A stretch of 7,897 nt of DNA from Fimbriiglobus sp. (GTDB lineage: Bacteria; Planctomycetota; Planctomycetia; Gemmatales; Gemmataceae), in the NCBI GenBank assembly GCA_025352585.1, contig JANXTD010000942.1:1-7897 (forward strand), read 5' to 3'. Positions within the stretch are counted from its first letter, which is position 1, and each line of letters starts with the position of its first letter. The position numbers were made by a program, and so were the translations under genes. Of the stretch, positions 1-6,854 are shown piece by piece. The notes under the pieces were generated by a model that saw only the letters and a list, made by a program, of their open reading frames with translations, was not told where the DNA came from and ran no database searches.

Positions 1-1080
1 GAGCCACAGCCGGGCCGGCTCCGTTCGGCCCGACGCCAGGAGCCGGACGATCAGCGCGACGAGCAGGGCGACCCGCAACCGGTTCGGCGGCACGCGGCGG
101 GCCAGGGCCATCGACGCGGCATGCTCGTACGCCAGCCCCACTCCGAGCGCCGCCGCGACAATCAACTCGAACTGCGCGCTGTTGGCGACCCCCGCGCCGA
201 GCTTCTGGCCGAAGAAGCTCAGCAGCGCCACGGCCGCGAGGATCGCCACGAGCCGCACGGCCGAGTCGCGCGGCCGGGCGAGCGCGACGCACACCACCGC
301 GACCAGCCCCACGGCCACCCACTGCAAGTGCCCGACCGCCCCGACCGAGTAGCGCCAACTCATGACGCGCGGGACGAACAGGTTGGCCAGGAAGTCGGGG
401 CCGTACACGGCGTCGCAGAGCAGCAGCCCGCCCGCGGCCGCCCCCCCGCCGACGGCGACGCACCCCGGCAGCCGCCGCGGCCGCTCGACGGCCAGCCACA
501 GGTACGCGGCCAACGGCATGGCGATGACGTTGTGCTTGAGGAAGCCGGCCGCGACCATCGCCAGCACGGCGACGCCGTAACCCCGGTCGCGCCGCACCGC
601 CCGCGCGAACGCCAGGAAGCCCGCCAGCATCGCCGCTTGCGCGAACAAGTGCGGGTCGTTCATGCCGACGTACTCGGTGAAGAAGCGGCCCATCGTGGCG
701 ACGTACCAGACGCCCGCCACCGCCGCCGCGCAGCCCGAGCCGCCGAACTGCCGCACGCCCAGCGCGACCAGCCCCCCCGTGGCGAACACGGCGACGAGCG
801 ACAGTAGCCGGCCGGCGAACAGCGCGTCCCCGACGACCGGGAGCCGGCCGACCGCCCCGACGGCGTAGTACGACAGCGGCGGGTAGTTGTTGGTGATGAG
901 TTCGTCGGCCGTCGGGTAGAGCGAGCGGTCGCCCAGCGCGGCGTCGGCGAAGTAGGCGTTCCAGCCCTCGTTCACGTCAATTTCGACGCGCAAGGTCGCC
1001 CGGTAGGCCGGCCAGGCCGTGAACAACACCGCGAGGAGCGTGAGCAGGGCGAGCATCCAGCGGAGGGGGCGGGGGGTCAC
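1..1080 (-). CDS. Glycosyltransferase family 39-like polytopic membrane protein (partial, C-terminus beyond left edge)
   Basis: Reading the minus strand from a GTG at 1080-1078 gives 360 uninterrupted residues to the window edge; an in-frame TAG at 1119-1117 closes the frame upstream, so GTG 1080 or Met9 are the only realistic starts. GAGG lies about 7 bases before the GTG. The protein starts with a hydrophobic helix (about residues 8-25), followed by an acidic first loop IDVNEGWNAY (D35, E38) and NNYPPLSYY (64-72), then many Leu/Val/Ala-rich helices (about 88-108, 115-130, 145-162, 170-198, 205-222, 252-268, 276-290, 303-318, 335-349). Family knowledge: GT-C enzymes of the GT39/ArnT/PMT type carry an acidic catalytic residue in the first extracytoplasmic loop and a nearby YPPL-like motif, and transfer a sugar from a polyprenyl-phosphate donor. 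Donor and acceptor cannot be told. It is transcribed divergently from the neighbouring operon. An O-antigen ligase-like or other GT-C family is the alternative. Confidence 0.8.
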   Translation of the reverse strand, partial: MTPRPLRWMLALLTLLAVLFTAWPAYRATLRVEIDVNEGWNAYFADAALGDRSLYPTADELITNNYPPLSYYAVGAVGRLPVVGDALFAGRLLSLVAVFATGGLVALGVRQFGGSGCAAAVAGVWYVATMGRFFTEYVGMNDPHLFAQAAMLAGFLAFARAVRRDRGYGVAVLAMVAAGFLKHNVIAMPLAAYLWLAVERPRRLPGCVAVGGGAAAGGLLLCDAVYGPDFLANLFVPRVMSWRYSVGAVGHLQWVAVGLVAVVCVALARPRDSAVRLVAILAAVALLSFFGQKLGAGVANSAQFELIVAAALGVGLAYEHAASMALARRVPPNRLRVALLVALIVRLLASGRTEPARLWL

Positions 1081-1147
1081 GGGCGGCCTCGAAGGAACCG
1101 GGTCACCGCGACAGTTCTACGGCGCGCGGCCTCCCGGCCCACGGCTT

Positions 1148-1180
1148 GCTAAACTGGAAGCATCCCGCCACCCCGTGAGG
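1148..1180 (+). promoter_or_regulatory. Putative -10 element (GCTAAACT) and ribosome binding site of the DinB-moaC operon
   Basis: GCTAAACT at 1148-1155 contains a TAAACT hexamer that matches TATAAT at 4 of 6 places and stands out from the GC-rich spacer. The same octamer occurs at 3376-3383 before the sigma factor gene. GTGAGG at 1175-1180 is a good Shine-Dalgarno sequence 7 bases before the GTG at 1188. I see no convincing -35 hexamer at the right distance, so the promoter part is tentative and the ribosome binding site is firmer. Confidence 0.4.
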
Positions 1181-1187
1181 TCTGCCT

Positions 1188-1790
1188 GTGACGCCCGAAC
1201 CGCGACTCCAACCGCCCGGTGCCGGCCTGCCGTGGTACGAACTCGCCGCCGCCCGCCTCGTCGTCTTTCCGCTCTTGTGCCGGCGACTCAGTTGGCCCGC
1301 CGCCGGCCGGCAGTTCCAGGCCGAGGGGGCCGCCGTCCTCAAGCTGTGGGACGCCACGCCGGCCGACCGACTCGCCGAGCGCGTCCTGATCCGCCGCATT
1401 CCGGGCATCGAAGACTCGTCGCGCTTCTGGTCGGTCGCCATGACCGTCGAGCACCTGAACATCGTCGGCCACGGCATCCGCCGCCTCGTCGCCGGGCTGC
1501 GCGTCGAGCAGGCCCCCGCCAGGGCGTCGCGTATCGAGGACGTGAAGCCGCGTGGGGAGCTGCCCCCGGCCGAGGTTCGGGCGGCGTTCGCGCAACTACT
1601 CGCCGACGCCGCGCAGTCGGATGCGAACGAGCCGGCGATCCCGCGCGGCACCGGGCTGTCGGCCCCGCACCCGTGGTTCGGCCCGCTCGACGCCCACCAC
1701 TGGCACTGCCTGCTGGGCATCCACCAGGGCATCCACCGCAAGCAGATTGAGGCGATTCGCGTCAAACTCCCGGCCCGGAGCTTCGCATGA
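1188..1790 (+). CDS. DinB superfamily protein, DUF1569-like
   Basis: A 200-residue protein starting at GTG 1188, preceded by GTGAGG. It looks like the four-helix DinB/YfiT-type fold: VEHLN (H89) sits in an inner helix and [11 protein letters not shown] near the C-terminus supplies H179 and H183, which fits the usual three-His metal site. [12 protein letters not shown] (161-172) before the last helix resembles the HPxFGxL...W pattern of the DUF1569 branch. Family knowledge: members bind a divalent metal; some are thiol-dependent transferases (bacillithiol or mycothiol type), but most have no known substrate. The stop overlaps the start of moaC as ATGA at 1787-1790, so the two are probably translationally coupled. 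No signal peptide is seen, so it should be cytoplasmic. The superfamily call is fairly secure; the reaction is unknown. Confidence 0.78.
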   Translation: MTPEPRLQPPGAGLPWYELAAARLVVFPLLCRRLSWPAAGRQFQAEGAAVLKLWDATPADRLAERVLIRRIPGIEDSSRFWSVAMTVEHLNIVGHGIRRLVAGLRVEQAPARASRIEDVKPRGELPPAEVRAAFAQLLADAAQSDANEPAIPRGTGLSAPHPWFGPLDAHHWHCLLGIHQGIHRKQIEAIRVKLPARSFA

Positions 1791-2281
1791 ACCCGCTGAC
1801 GCACTTCGACGACCGCGGCGCGGCCCGGATGGTCGATGTCGGCGGCAAGCCCGAGACGGAGCGCACCGCCACCGCCTCGGGCACGGTCACCATGCGGCCG
1901 GAAACCCTCGCCCTGATCCGCGGCCACGGCATTGCCAAGGGCGACGTTCTGGCGGTCGCCCGCCTCGCCGGCATCCTGGGGGCCAAGCAGACCGCGTCGC
2001 TCATCCCGCTGTGCCACCCGCTGCCGCTGACCGGCGTGACGGTCGATTTCGCCTTCCCGGACGACGGCACGCTGGCCATCACGGCCACCGCGCGGGTATT
2101 CGGCCGCACCGGTGTTGAGATGGAAGCCCTCGTCGCGGTTACCAGCGTAGCCCTGACGGTCTACGACATGGCCAAGGCGGTCGATCGCGGCATGACGATC
2201 GGTGCCGTCCGCCTGGAGGCCAAGACCGGCGGCCGCTCCGGTGACTTCCACCGCGACGCCGCACGTGAGGGCGGAAAGTAG
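1787..2281 (+). CDS. moaC: Cyclic pyranopterin monophosphate synthase MoaC
   Basis: A 164-residue protein, the usual MoaC length (E. coli about 161). It matches the family end to end: LTHFDD...ARMVDV (4-18), [13 protein letters not shown] (51-63), [11 protein letters not shown] (71-81), GVEMEAL (109-115), [12 protein letters not shown] (125-136) and [10 protein letters not shown] near the end. The residues expected for catalysis are present: K51, H77, D127 and K130 (K51, H77, D128 and K131 in E. coli). It converts 3',8-cyclo-7,8-dihydroguanosine triphosphate, made by MoaA, into cyclic pyranopterin monophosphate in the cytoplasm, the first committed part of molybdenum cofactor synthesis. GGAG at 1777-1780 is its ribosome binding site, inside the upstream gene, and ATGA couples the two genes. 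No other moa gene is in the window, so the pathway must be scattered or lie outside it. Confidence 0.97.
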   Translation: MNPLTHFDDRGAARMVDVGGKPETERTATASGTVTMRPETLALIRGHGIAKGDVLAVARLAGILGAKQTASLIPLCHPLPLTGVTVDFAFPDDGTLAITATARVFGRTGVEMEALVAVTSVALTVYDMAKAVDRGMTIGAVRLEAKTGGRSGDFHRDAAREGGK

Positions 2282-2287
2282 GCGACG

Positions 2288-3301
2288 ATGACCGCCCTCG
2301 ACCCGGCCCACCCGACCCACGCCAACGGCCGGACCAAGCCGCACGCCCTGCCCTTCGGCCCCGTCGCGGCCGACCTCGACGCCACCGACCGCGTCTTCGC
2401 CTCGACCCTGGCGAGCTACAAGTCCCCCATCGGCGGCCTGGTCCAGCACCTCAAGCACTACCGCGGCAAGCGGCTCCGCCCGACCTTGCTGTTGCTCGCC
2501 GCCAAGGCCTGCGGCCCGGTCACGCCGGCCCACCACACCCTCGGCGCGGTCGTGGAGATGATCCACACGGCGACGCTGGTCCACGACGACGTGCTCGACG
2601 AGGCCGACACCCGCCGGCACGTCCGCACGGTCAACGCCGAGGCCGGCAACAAGACCGCGATCCTGTTCGGCGACCTGCTGTTCACGCACGCCTTCCACCT
2701 GTCGAGCACCGTCGATGTCAGGGCCTGCCAGCTCATCGGCGAGGCGACCAACCGCGTCTGCGCCGGGGAGCTGAAGCAGGTCAGCGAGCGCGGCAACCTG
2801 CACCTCAGCGAGGCCGACTACTTCCAAATTATCGACGGCAAGACGGCGGCGCTCACCGAAGTCAGTGCCCGCATGGGGGCGCTGTACGCCGGGGCCGGCG
2901 AGGAGGTCGCCGAGCAACTCGCGTCCTACGGTCGCAACCTCGGCCTGGCCTTCCAGATCGCCGACGACCTGCTCGACCTGGTCGGCAACGAGCAGACCGC
3001 GGGCAAGACGCTGGGGACCGACATCGAGCAGCAGAAGTTGACGCTGCCGGTGATCCACGCCCTGGCGAAGCTCTCCCCCGCCGACGCCAACCGCCTGCGC
3101 GACAAGTTGCGCACCGGCGACCCGGCCCACCGGGCGTCGGTCGCCGCGCAACTCGCCGAGACGGGCAGTTTCGACTACGCCCGCCGCCGCGCCGACGAGT
3201 TCACGCGCAACGCGAAGTCGGCACTGAACTGCCTGCCGCCGAGCGAGTGCCGGGCGATCCTGGAGCAACTCACCGACTGGTCGGCCCGCCGCGAGAAGTG
3301 A
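2288..3301 (+). CDS. trans-Polyprenyl diphosphate synthase (IspB/HepT-like, probably long chain)
   Basis: A 337-residue protein of the all-helical trans-isoprenyl diphosphate synthase family. Visible motifs are GKRLRP (60-65), the first aspartate-rich motif D100-D101-V-L-D104 followed by R109-R110, GKTAAL (184-189), and the second aspartate-rich motif D226-D227-L-L-D230 with K240 and K250 after it. It condenses isopentenyl diphosphate units onto an allylic diphosphate using magnesium. Ala95, five residues before the first motif (IHTATLVHDD), is small; in this family bulky aromatic residues there stop chains short, so a long product such as a quinone side chain is likely. The exact length cannot be read from sequence. 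The gene starts 6 bases after moaC with only a weak ribosome binding site (TAGG), which fits co-translation. Membership is nearly certain; the specific product is inferred. Confidence 0.95.
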   Translation: MTALDPAHPTHANGRTKPHALPFGPVAADLDATDRVFASTLASYKSPIGGLVQHLKHYRGKRLRPTLLLLAAKACGPVTPAHHTLGAVVEMIHTATLVHDDVLDEADTRRHVRTVNAEAGNKTAILFGDLLFTHAFHLSSTVDVRACQLIGEATNRVCAGELKQVSERGNLHLSEADYFQIIDGKTAALTEVSARMGALYAGAGEEVAEQLASYGRNLGLAFQIADDLLDLVGNEQTAGKTLGTDIEQQKLTLPVIHALAKLSPADANRLRDKLRTGDPAHRASVAAQLAETGSFDYARRRADEFTRNAKSALNCLPPSECRAILEQLTDWSARREK

Positions 3302-3354
3302 AGCGACTGCGTGGCGCGGAGTTGTCGGGACAGGGTTATGACGCGGGTTTTCCG

Positions 3355-3390
3355 TTGCCCGTGGCCGACGCTGACGCTAAACTCGGTCGT
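3355..3390 (+). promoter_or_regulatory. Putative promoter of the ECF sigma gene, possibly giving leaderless mRNA
   Basis: TTGCCC at 3355-3360 and TAAACT at 3378-3383 are separated by 17 bases and each matches the housekeeping consensus at 4 of 6 places. Transcription would be expected to begin about 7 bases after the -10 element, which is at or next to the ATG at 3391. No Shine-Dalgarno sequence lies in the preceding 20 bases, which agrees with a leaderless transcript. The gene's own 5' end, or readthrough from the polyprenyl synthase gene, could alternatively supply expression. Confidence 0.45.
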
Positions 3391-3936
3391 ATGACGGAGG
3401 CGATTCGCCTGCCCGATGCCGAGGCGGCCGGCGACCAAAAAGCCGCCGCCGACCTGCTCCCGCTCGTGTATCTCGAGTTGCGGAGACTCGCGGCGGCGCG
3501 CCTGGCCGGCGAGTCGCCCGGCCACACCCTCGACCCCACCGCACTCGTCCACGAGGCGTTCCTGAAACTCGGCGGGGCGCGTCCGTTCTCGACGAGAACG
3601 GACTTCTTGAAGGCCGCCGCCGAGGCCATGCGTCGCATCCTCGTCGATCACGCCCGCGCCAGGAACGCCGCCAAGCGGGCGGGCGGCCGTCGCGTCGATC
3701 TCGAGTCCGGTCACCTCGTCAGCCGCCCCCGAGACGACGCCCTGTCGGCCCTCGACGACGCGCTCTCGCGGCTCGCGGGCGACCACCCGCAACTCGCGGA
3801 ACTCGTTCAGTTGCGGTACTTCGGCGGCCTCACCCTGGCGGAATGTGCCCAGGCAATTGGCGTGTCGGCCCGCACGGCCGACACTTGGTGGGCTTACGCG
3901 CGGTCGTGGCTCGCCGTCGAAATGGACCGGTCGTGA
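3391..3936 (+). CDS. ECF RNA polymerase sigma factor, TIGR02999-like
   Basis: A 181-residue protein from ATG 3391. The frame stays open upstream to 3247, but those residues overlap the previous gene and look unlike the family, whereas MTEAIRLPDAEAAGDQ fits the typical family N-terminus. Region 2 covers about residues 12-92: LLPLVYLELRRLAAARL (22-38), TALVHEAFLKL (50-60) and AAAEAMRRILVDHARARN (75-92). After a charged linker, region 4 covers about 117-176, with LVQLRYFGGLTLAECAQAIG (138-157) and the DNA-reading helix VSARTADTWWAYARSWL (158-174). The protein would direct RNA polymerase to a dedicated promoter set. Most relatives read RTxDRDWAxARAWL, so the TWW in place of RDW is slightly unusual. 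No anti-sigma factor gene with a zinc-binding motif follows; instead a Ser/Thr kinase gene does, suggesting phosphorylation-linked control as proposed for planctomycete ECF groups with kinase neighbours. Confidence 0.93.
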   Translation: MTEAIRLPDAEAAGDQKAAADLLPLVYLELRRLAAARLAGESPGHTLDPTALVHEAFLKLGGARPFSTRTDFLKAAAEAMRRILVDHARARNAAKRAGGRRVDLESGHLVSRPRDDALSALDDALSRLAGDHPQLAELVQLRYFGGLTLAECAQAIGVSARTADTWWAYARSWLAVEMDRS

Positions 3937-3947
3937 CATCGTTTTTT

Positions 3948-3984
3948 CGGAATCCGCTGCGCCCTTCCGCCGCGGAATCCGCTG
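3948..3984 (+). repeat. 12-bp direct repeat that also forms an imperfect hairpin, between sigma factor and kinase genes
   Basis: CGGAATCCGCTG occurs at 3948-3959 and again at 3973-3984, a 25-base period. Each copy contains a small dyad (CGGA-A-TCCG). GGAATCCGC at 3949-3957 can also pair with GCGGAATCC at 3972-3980 with a single A-A mismatch around a 14-base loop. A T6 run at 3942-3947 lies before it, not after it, so it does not look like a standard terminator for plus-strand transcripts. It could be a protein-binding site or an mRNA element controlling the kinase gene. Confidence 0.5.
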
Positions 3985-4006
3985 AGTGGAGCGGAGGGCT
4001 CATGCC

Positions 4007-6376
4007 GTGAACGAACTCGAAGTATTCGCCGCCGCCGTCGCGGTCGCCGACCCGGTCGATCGTGCCGCGTTCCTGGAGCGGGAATGCGCCGGTGAGCCGG
4101 CCAAGCGCGCCCGACTGGACGCGTTGCTCCACGCCCACGGCGAGTCGGACAGTCTGCTCGACCGCCCGGCGGTCGCCTCGCCTGGTCCCGACCCCGCCCG
4201 CACGACGGGCCACGACGGCGAGGCGGCCGACGAACACGAGACGCCGCTCGGATTCCTTGCCCCGACGAACCGCCCCGATTCTCTCGGCCGGATCGGGCAT
4301 TACGAAGTCCTCCAACTCCTCGGTCGGGGCGGGTTCGGCATCGTCTTGCGGGCCTACGACGAAGTACTCCACCGGGTCGTGGCGGTCAAAGTGTTGTCGC
4401 CGCAGGTGGCGACCACGTCGCCTGCCCGCAAGCGGTTCCTCCGCGAAGCGCGGTCGTCGGCCCAGGTGCGGCATGAGAACGTGGTGCAGGTTTACGAGGT
4501 CGGCGAGCAGCCGCTGCCGTACATCGTGATGGAATTCATCCCCGGCGAGACGCTTCAGCAGCGGCTCGACCGCGTCGGACCGGTCGATGTGCTTGAGGTG
4601 GTGCGGATCGGCCGCCAGATCGCCGAGGGGTTGGCCGCCGCCCACGCCAACGACCTGATCCACCGGGACATCAAGCCGGCCAACGTGCTCATCGAGGGCG
4701 GGACCCAAAAGGTCAAGATTACCGACTTCGGACTCGCCCGCGCGGTGGACGACGCCAGCATCTCCCAGAGCGGGGTCATCGCCGGGACGCCGATGTACAT
4801 GGCCCCGGAGCAGGCCAAGGGGGAGAAGTTGGACTGCCGGGCCGACCTGTTCAGCCTCGGCAGTGTGGTCTACCAGATGGCGACCGGGAGGCCGCCGTTC
4901 CGCGCCGAGAGCACCTTGGGGGTGTTGAAGCGAGTCGCGGAGGACGACCCCCGCCCGGTCCGCGAAATTATCCCCGAGACGCCGGGGTGGCTGTGCGACA
5001 TCATCGTCAAGCTCCACGCCAAGAAGCCGGACGACCGGTTCCAATCCGCCCGCGAAGTCGCCGCGGTCCTCGCCGACTGCGAGGGCCGGCTCAAGGGCAA
5101 CGCCAAGCTGGAGGATTTCTCGCGCACCCCTAGCGGCGAAACCGCTCGCACTCAGGCCGGTAGACGGAAGTGGGTCGTGGTGGCGGTCGTTGCTGTGCTG
5201 GTAGGCGTGGGGGCGTGGTTCGGACACGCCGCGGCGCTCGAATTGGGCAACCGGAGTGAGTTGGAAATCTTGCCGGAGCAGGGCCTTGTTTCCATGATTC
5301 TATTGCACAATGACGTCGGAGTGATCGACGAGAATCAGCCACACCGAGCCGTGACCGACTGGCTGGACATGAGGCAGCCCCGAACATTGACCTTGTCCCC
5401 CGGACGCTATCAGTTGAACGTCACAACTCAGCCGGCTGGCACGACAGTGTCGCACTATGAGATTGCAGCAGTTGGCATGTTCGGGAGCTATCGCAACCTC
5501 ATTCCGGTCGTGCAATCGTCGGCCATCGTTACCGTAGAACGTGGCCAGCGAGTGACACTCAAGCCGGTCATGCGACCTCTTCCTGTACCGACTCCCGATT
5601 CGGCAGCACCAGATGGCACGCTGCCAGCGATATTCAAAAACAGTATCGGCATGGAGTTCGTCAAAGTGCCTAAGGGGAGCGGCTGGCTCTCCGGTGGGAG
5701 TGGGAAGCCGGGCGAGACGACGGTGCAGATTGCGGCCGACTTTTACCTGGGAAAATACGAGGTGACGCAGCAAGAGTGGGAGAACATGACGGGGCTGATC
5801 TCAAGCCACTTCTCACGCACTGGCCCCGGCAGTGAGGCCGTGAAGGGCGTCCCGGATGCGGAGCTGAAACGCTTTCCGGTGGAGTCGGTGTCTTGGGGGG
5901 AGTGCCAAATCTTTATTGAAAGACTGAATACGAAGGAGAAGGACAGCGGTCGGGTTTACCGATTGCCATCGCAACAGGAGTGGGTATACGCCTGCCGGGG
6001 CGGTCCGGTGGACAGGATTGGAAGTGCGTTCGATTTTTACTTCGCCAAACCGGTCAACACGCTGCTGATGAACCAGGCGAACTTCGCTCCCGCCGAGGGA
6101 CAAGGATTGCAACGAACTTGCCAAGTCGGATCGTATCCCCCGAACCGATTGGGCCTCCATGACATGCACGGCAACGTCTGGGAGTGGTGCGACGATTCCG
6201 AGGCAGCAACTGACGGCACTCCCGGACGGGTACGTCGAGGTGGCGGTTGGCTCCACGGCCCGGAAACGTGCTCTGCGGGACGGGTCGGAGGGGCGTACCC
6301 GGAATCGGCCAGGAATTTCAACCACGGGTTCCGCTTGGCCTGCTCAATCCGTGACGTTCTTGATGTCAAACCGTGA
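4007..6376 (+). CDS. Membrane-anchored Ser/Thr protein kinase with C-terminal SUMF1 (FGE-sulfatase) domain
   Basis: I chose GTG 4007 (789 residues) over the in-frame GTG 3986 because GGAGGG at 3993-3998 is well spaced for it and MNELEVFAAAVAV matches planctomycete kinase N-termini. Order: a helical N-terminal module (about 1-50); Hanks-type kinase (about 99-358) with GRGGFG loop (106-111), AVK lysine K128, HRDIKPAN with D221 and N226, DFG D240 and APE 266-268, all intact, so it should be active; a linker; one membrane helix (about 390-405); a beta-rich segment (about 410-525) resembling the PEGA-like region of related kinases; and a SUMF1 domain (about 546-779) with GMEFVKVP, YEVTQQEW, FPVESVSW, YRLPSQQEW, HDMHGNVWEW, RRGGGW and GFRLAC. 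The kinase faces the cytoplasm and the SUMF1 part the other side. It lies 70 bases after the ECF sigma gene, probably co-transcribed. The Cys pair of true formylglycine-generating enzymes is not seen, so a sensing or ligand-binding role is likelier. Confidence 0.94.
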   Translation: MNELEVFAAAVAVADPVDRAAFLERECAGEPAKRARLDALLHAHGESDSLLDRPAVASPGPDPARTTGHDGEAADEHETPLGFLAPTNRPDSLGRIGHYEVLQLLGRGGFGIVLRAYDEVLHRVVAVKVLSPQVATTSPARKRFLREARSSAQVRHENVVQVYEVGEQPLPYIVMEFIPGETLQQRLDRVGPVDVLEVVRIGRQIAEGLAAAHANDLIHRDIKPANVLIEGGTQKVKITDFGLARAVDDASISQSGVIAGTPMYMAPEQAKGEKLDCRADLFSLGSVVYQMATGRPPFRAESTLGVLKRVAEDDPRPVREIIPETPGWLCDIIVKLHAKKPDDRFQSAREVAAVLADCEGRLKGNAKLEDFSRTPSGETARTQAGRRKWVVVAVVAVLVGVGAWFGHAAALELGNRSELEILPEQGLVSMILLHNDVGVIDENQPHRAVTDWLDMRQPRTLTLSPGRYQLNVTTQPAGTTVSHYEIAAVGMFGSYRNLIPVVQSSAIVTVERGQRVTLKPVMRPLPVPTPDSAAPDGTLPAIFKNSIGMEFVKVPKGSGWLSGGSGKPGETTVQIAADFYLGKYEVTQQEWENMTGLISSHFSRTGPGSEAVKGVPDAELKRFPVESVSWGECQIFIERLNTKEKDSGRVYRLPSQQEWVYACRGGPVDRIGSAFDFYFAKPVNTLLMNQANFAPAEGQGLQRTCQVGSYPPNRLGLHDMHGNVWEWCDDSEAATDGTPGRVRRGGGWLHGPETCSAGRVGGAYPESARNFNHGFRLACSIRDVLDVKP

Positions 6377-6462
6377 GGCCGAGTAAATGTTGCTGCCCGA
6401 TGCGACCTCTTGGTTCGTGATGGGGTGGATCGAACTCGATCACACCAGACATCAGACGGAAT

Positions 6463-6487
6463 GGGAAACGGGAAACGCTGGGGAAAC
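6463..6487 (+). repeat. Three GGGAAAC repeats
   Basis: GGGAAAC occurs at 6463-6469, directly again at 6470-6476, and once more at 6481-6487 after four bases. The unit is short, but three copies in 25 bases of non-coding DNA is notable. It could be a binding site or chance; no function is assigned. Confidence 0.4.
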
Positions 6488-6536
6488 TCATCGTTGACTG
6501 AGCGGAAATCGCCGTCATGGCTCGTCGAGTCGTATC

Positions 6537-6552
6537 GCCAGCACAAGCTGGC
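6537..6552 (+). repeat. Small inverted repeat (6-bp stem, 4-base loop)
   Basis: GCCAGC at 6537-6542 and GCTGGC at 6547-6552 are perfect complements around ACAA. No T run follows. It is one of two compact hairpins downstream of the kinase gene and may help end or stabilise its mRNA; chance is possible at this size. Confidence 0.35.
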
Positions 6553-6647
6553 CCACGTCGGCCGTCGCCGCCACGCGTCATTCATGCCCTCACGCACTTC
6601 CAGCACGCCCACCGGGCCCGGGCACCGTTCTCGATGCCTTGCGTCGC

Positions 6648-6667
6648 CAGAGCGCTACGCCGCTCTG
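6648..6667 (+). repeat. Inverted repeat (7-bp stem, 6-base loop), possible terminator-like hairpin
   Basis: CAGAGCG at 6648-6654 pairs perfectly with CGCTCTG at 6661-6667 around CTACGC. It lies about 270 bases after the kinase stop and before the next promoter candidate, so it could separate the two transcription units. There is no T run, so it is not a textbook intrinsic terminator. Confidence 0.4.
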
Positions 6668-6798
6668 TCACCATTCCGCCACCTACCATCGCCGCGCAGC
6701 GCCGCCAGGCGTGTCTAGTTTCGTCTACTTAGCACCCTTAGGCGCGCCGAAAACCTCGAAAAACGGCGGCGAAATCTCCGTTTCTGCCCCGAAACCGC

Positions 6799-6827
6799 TT
6801 GCGATCGGTGGTGTACAGCCGTATATT
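6799..6827 (+). promoter_or_regulatory. Putative sigma70-type promoter for the right-end small genes
   Basis: TTGCGA at 6799-6804 and TATATT at 6822-6827 are 17 bases apart and match the -35 and -10 consensus at 4 of 6 and 5 of 6 places. They sit in an A/T-richer patch just where a new transcription unit should begin. Expected transcription start is near 6834, leaving an untranslated leader of about 112 bases before the ATG at 6946. Confidence 0.55.
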
Positions 6828-6854
6828 GAGTCTGTCGGCTGGCAATGAGGAGTT

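Noticed and set aside
121..807. 228-residue plus-strand open frame
   Set aside because: Its translation is a low-complexity mix of Arg, His, Gln and Pro, while the opposite strand encodes a coherent polytopic membrane protein.
1103..3268. 721-residue open frame on the minus strand
   Set aside because: It runs antisense to the DinB-like, moaC and polyprenyl synthase genes, whose products match known families. High GC suppresses stops on the opposite strand, and the translation is Arg/Gly/Val-rich with no recognisable domain.
3247..3390. 48-codon N-terminal extension of the sigma factor
   Set aside because: It overlaps the polyprenyl synthase gene, covers the likely promoter, and the family N-terminus begins at the ATG at 3391.
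3925..3947. GACCGGTC followed by a T6 run as an intrinsic terminator of the sigma factor gene
   Set aside because: The palindrome has no loop and is 9 bases from the T run, so it cannot form the required stem-loop.
3830..5227. 465-residue open frame on the minus strand
   Set aside because: It is antisense to the end of the sigma factor gene and the whole kinase domain, where the plus strand has intact catalytic motifs. It is a GC-driven shadow.
6410..6732. Overlapping open frames in the spacer after the kinase gene
   Set aside because: They are short, lack ribosome binding sites, are low in complexity and compete in several frames. A faintly protein-like stretch near 6515-6580 is not enough to call a pseudogene.
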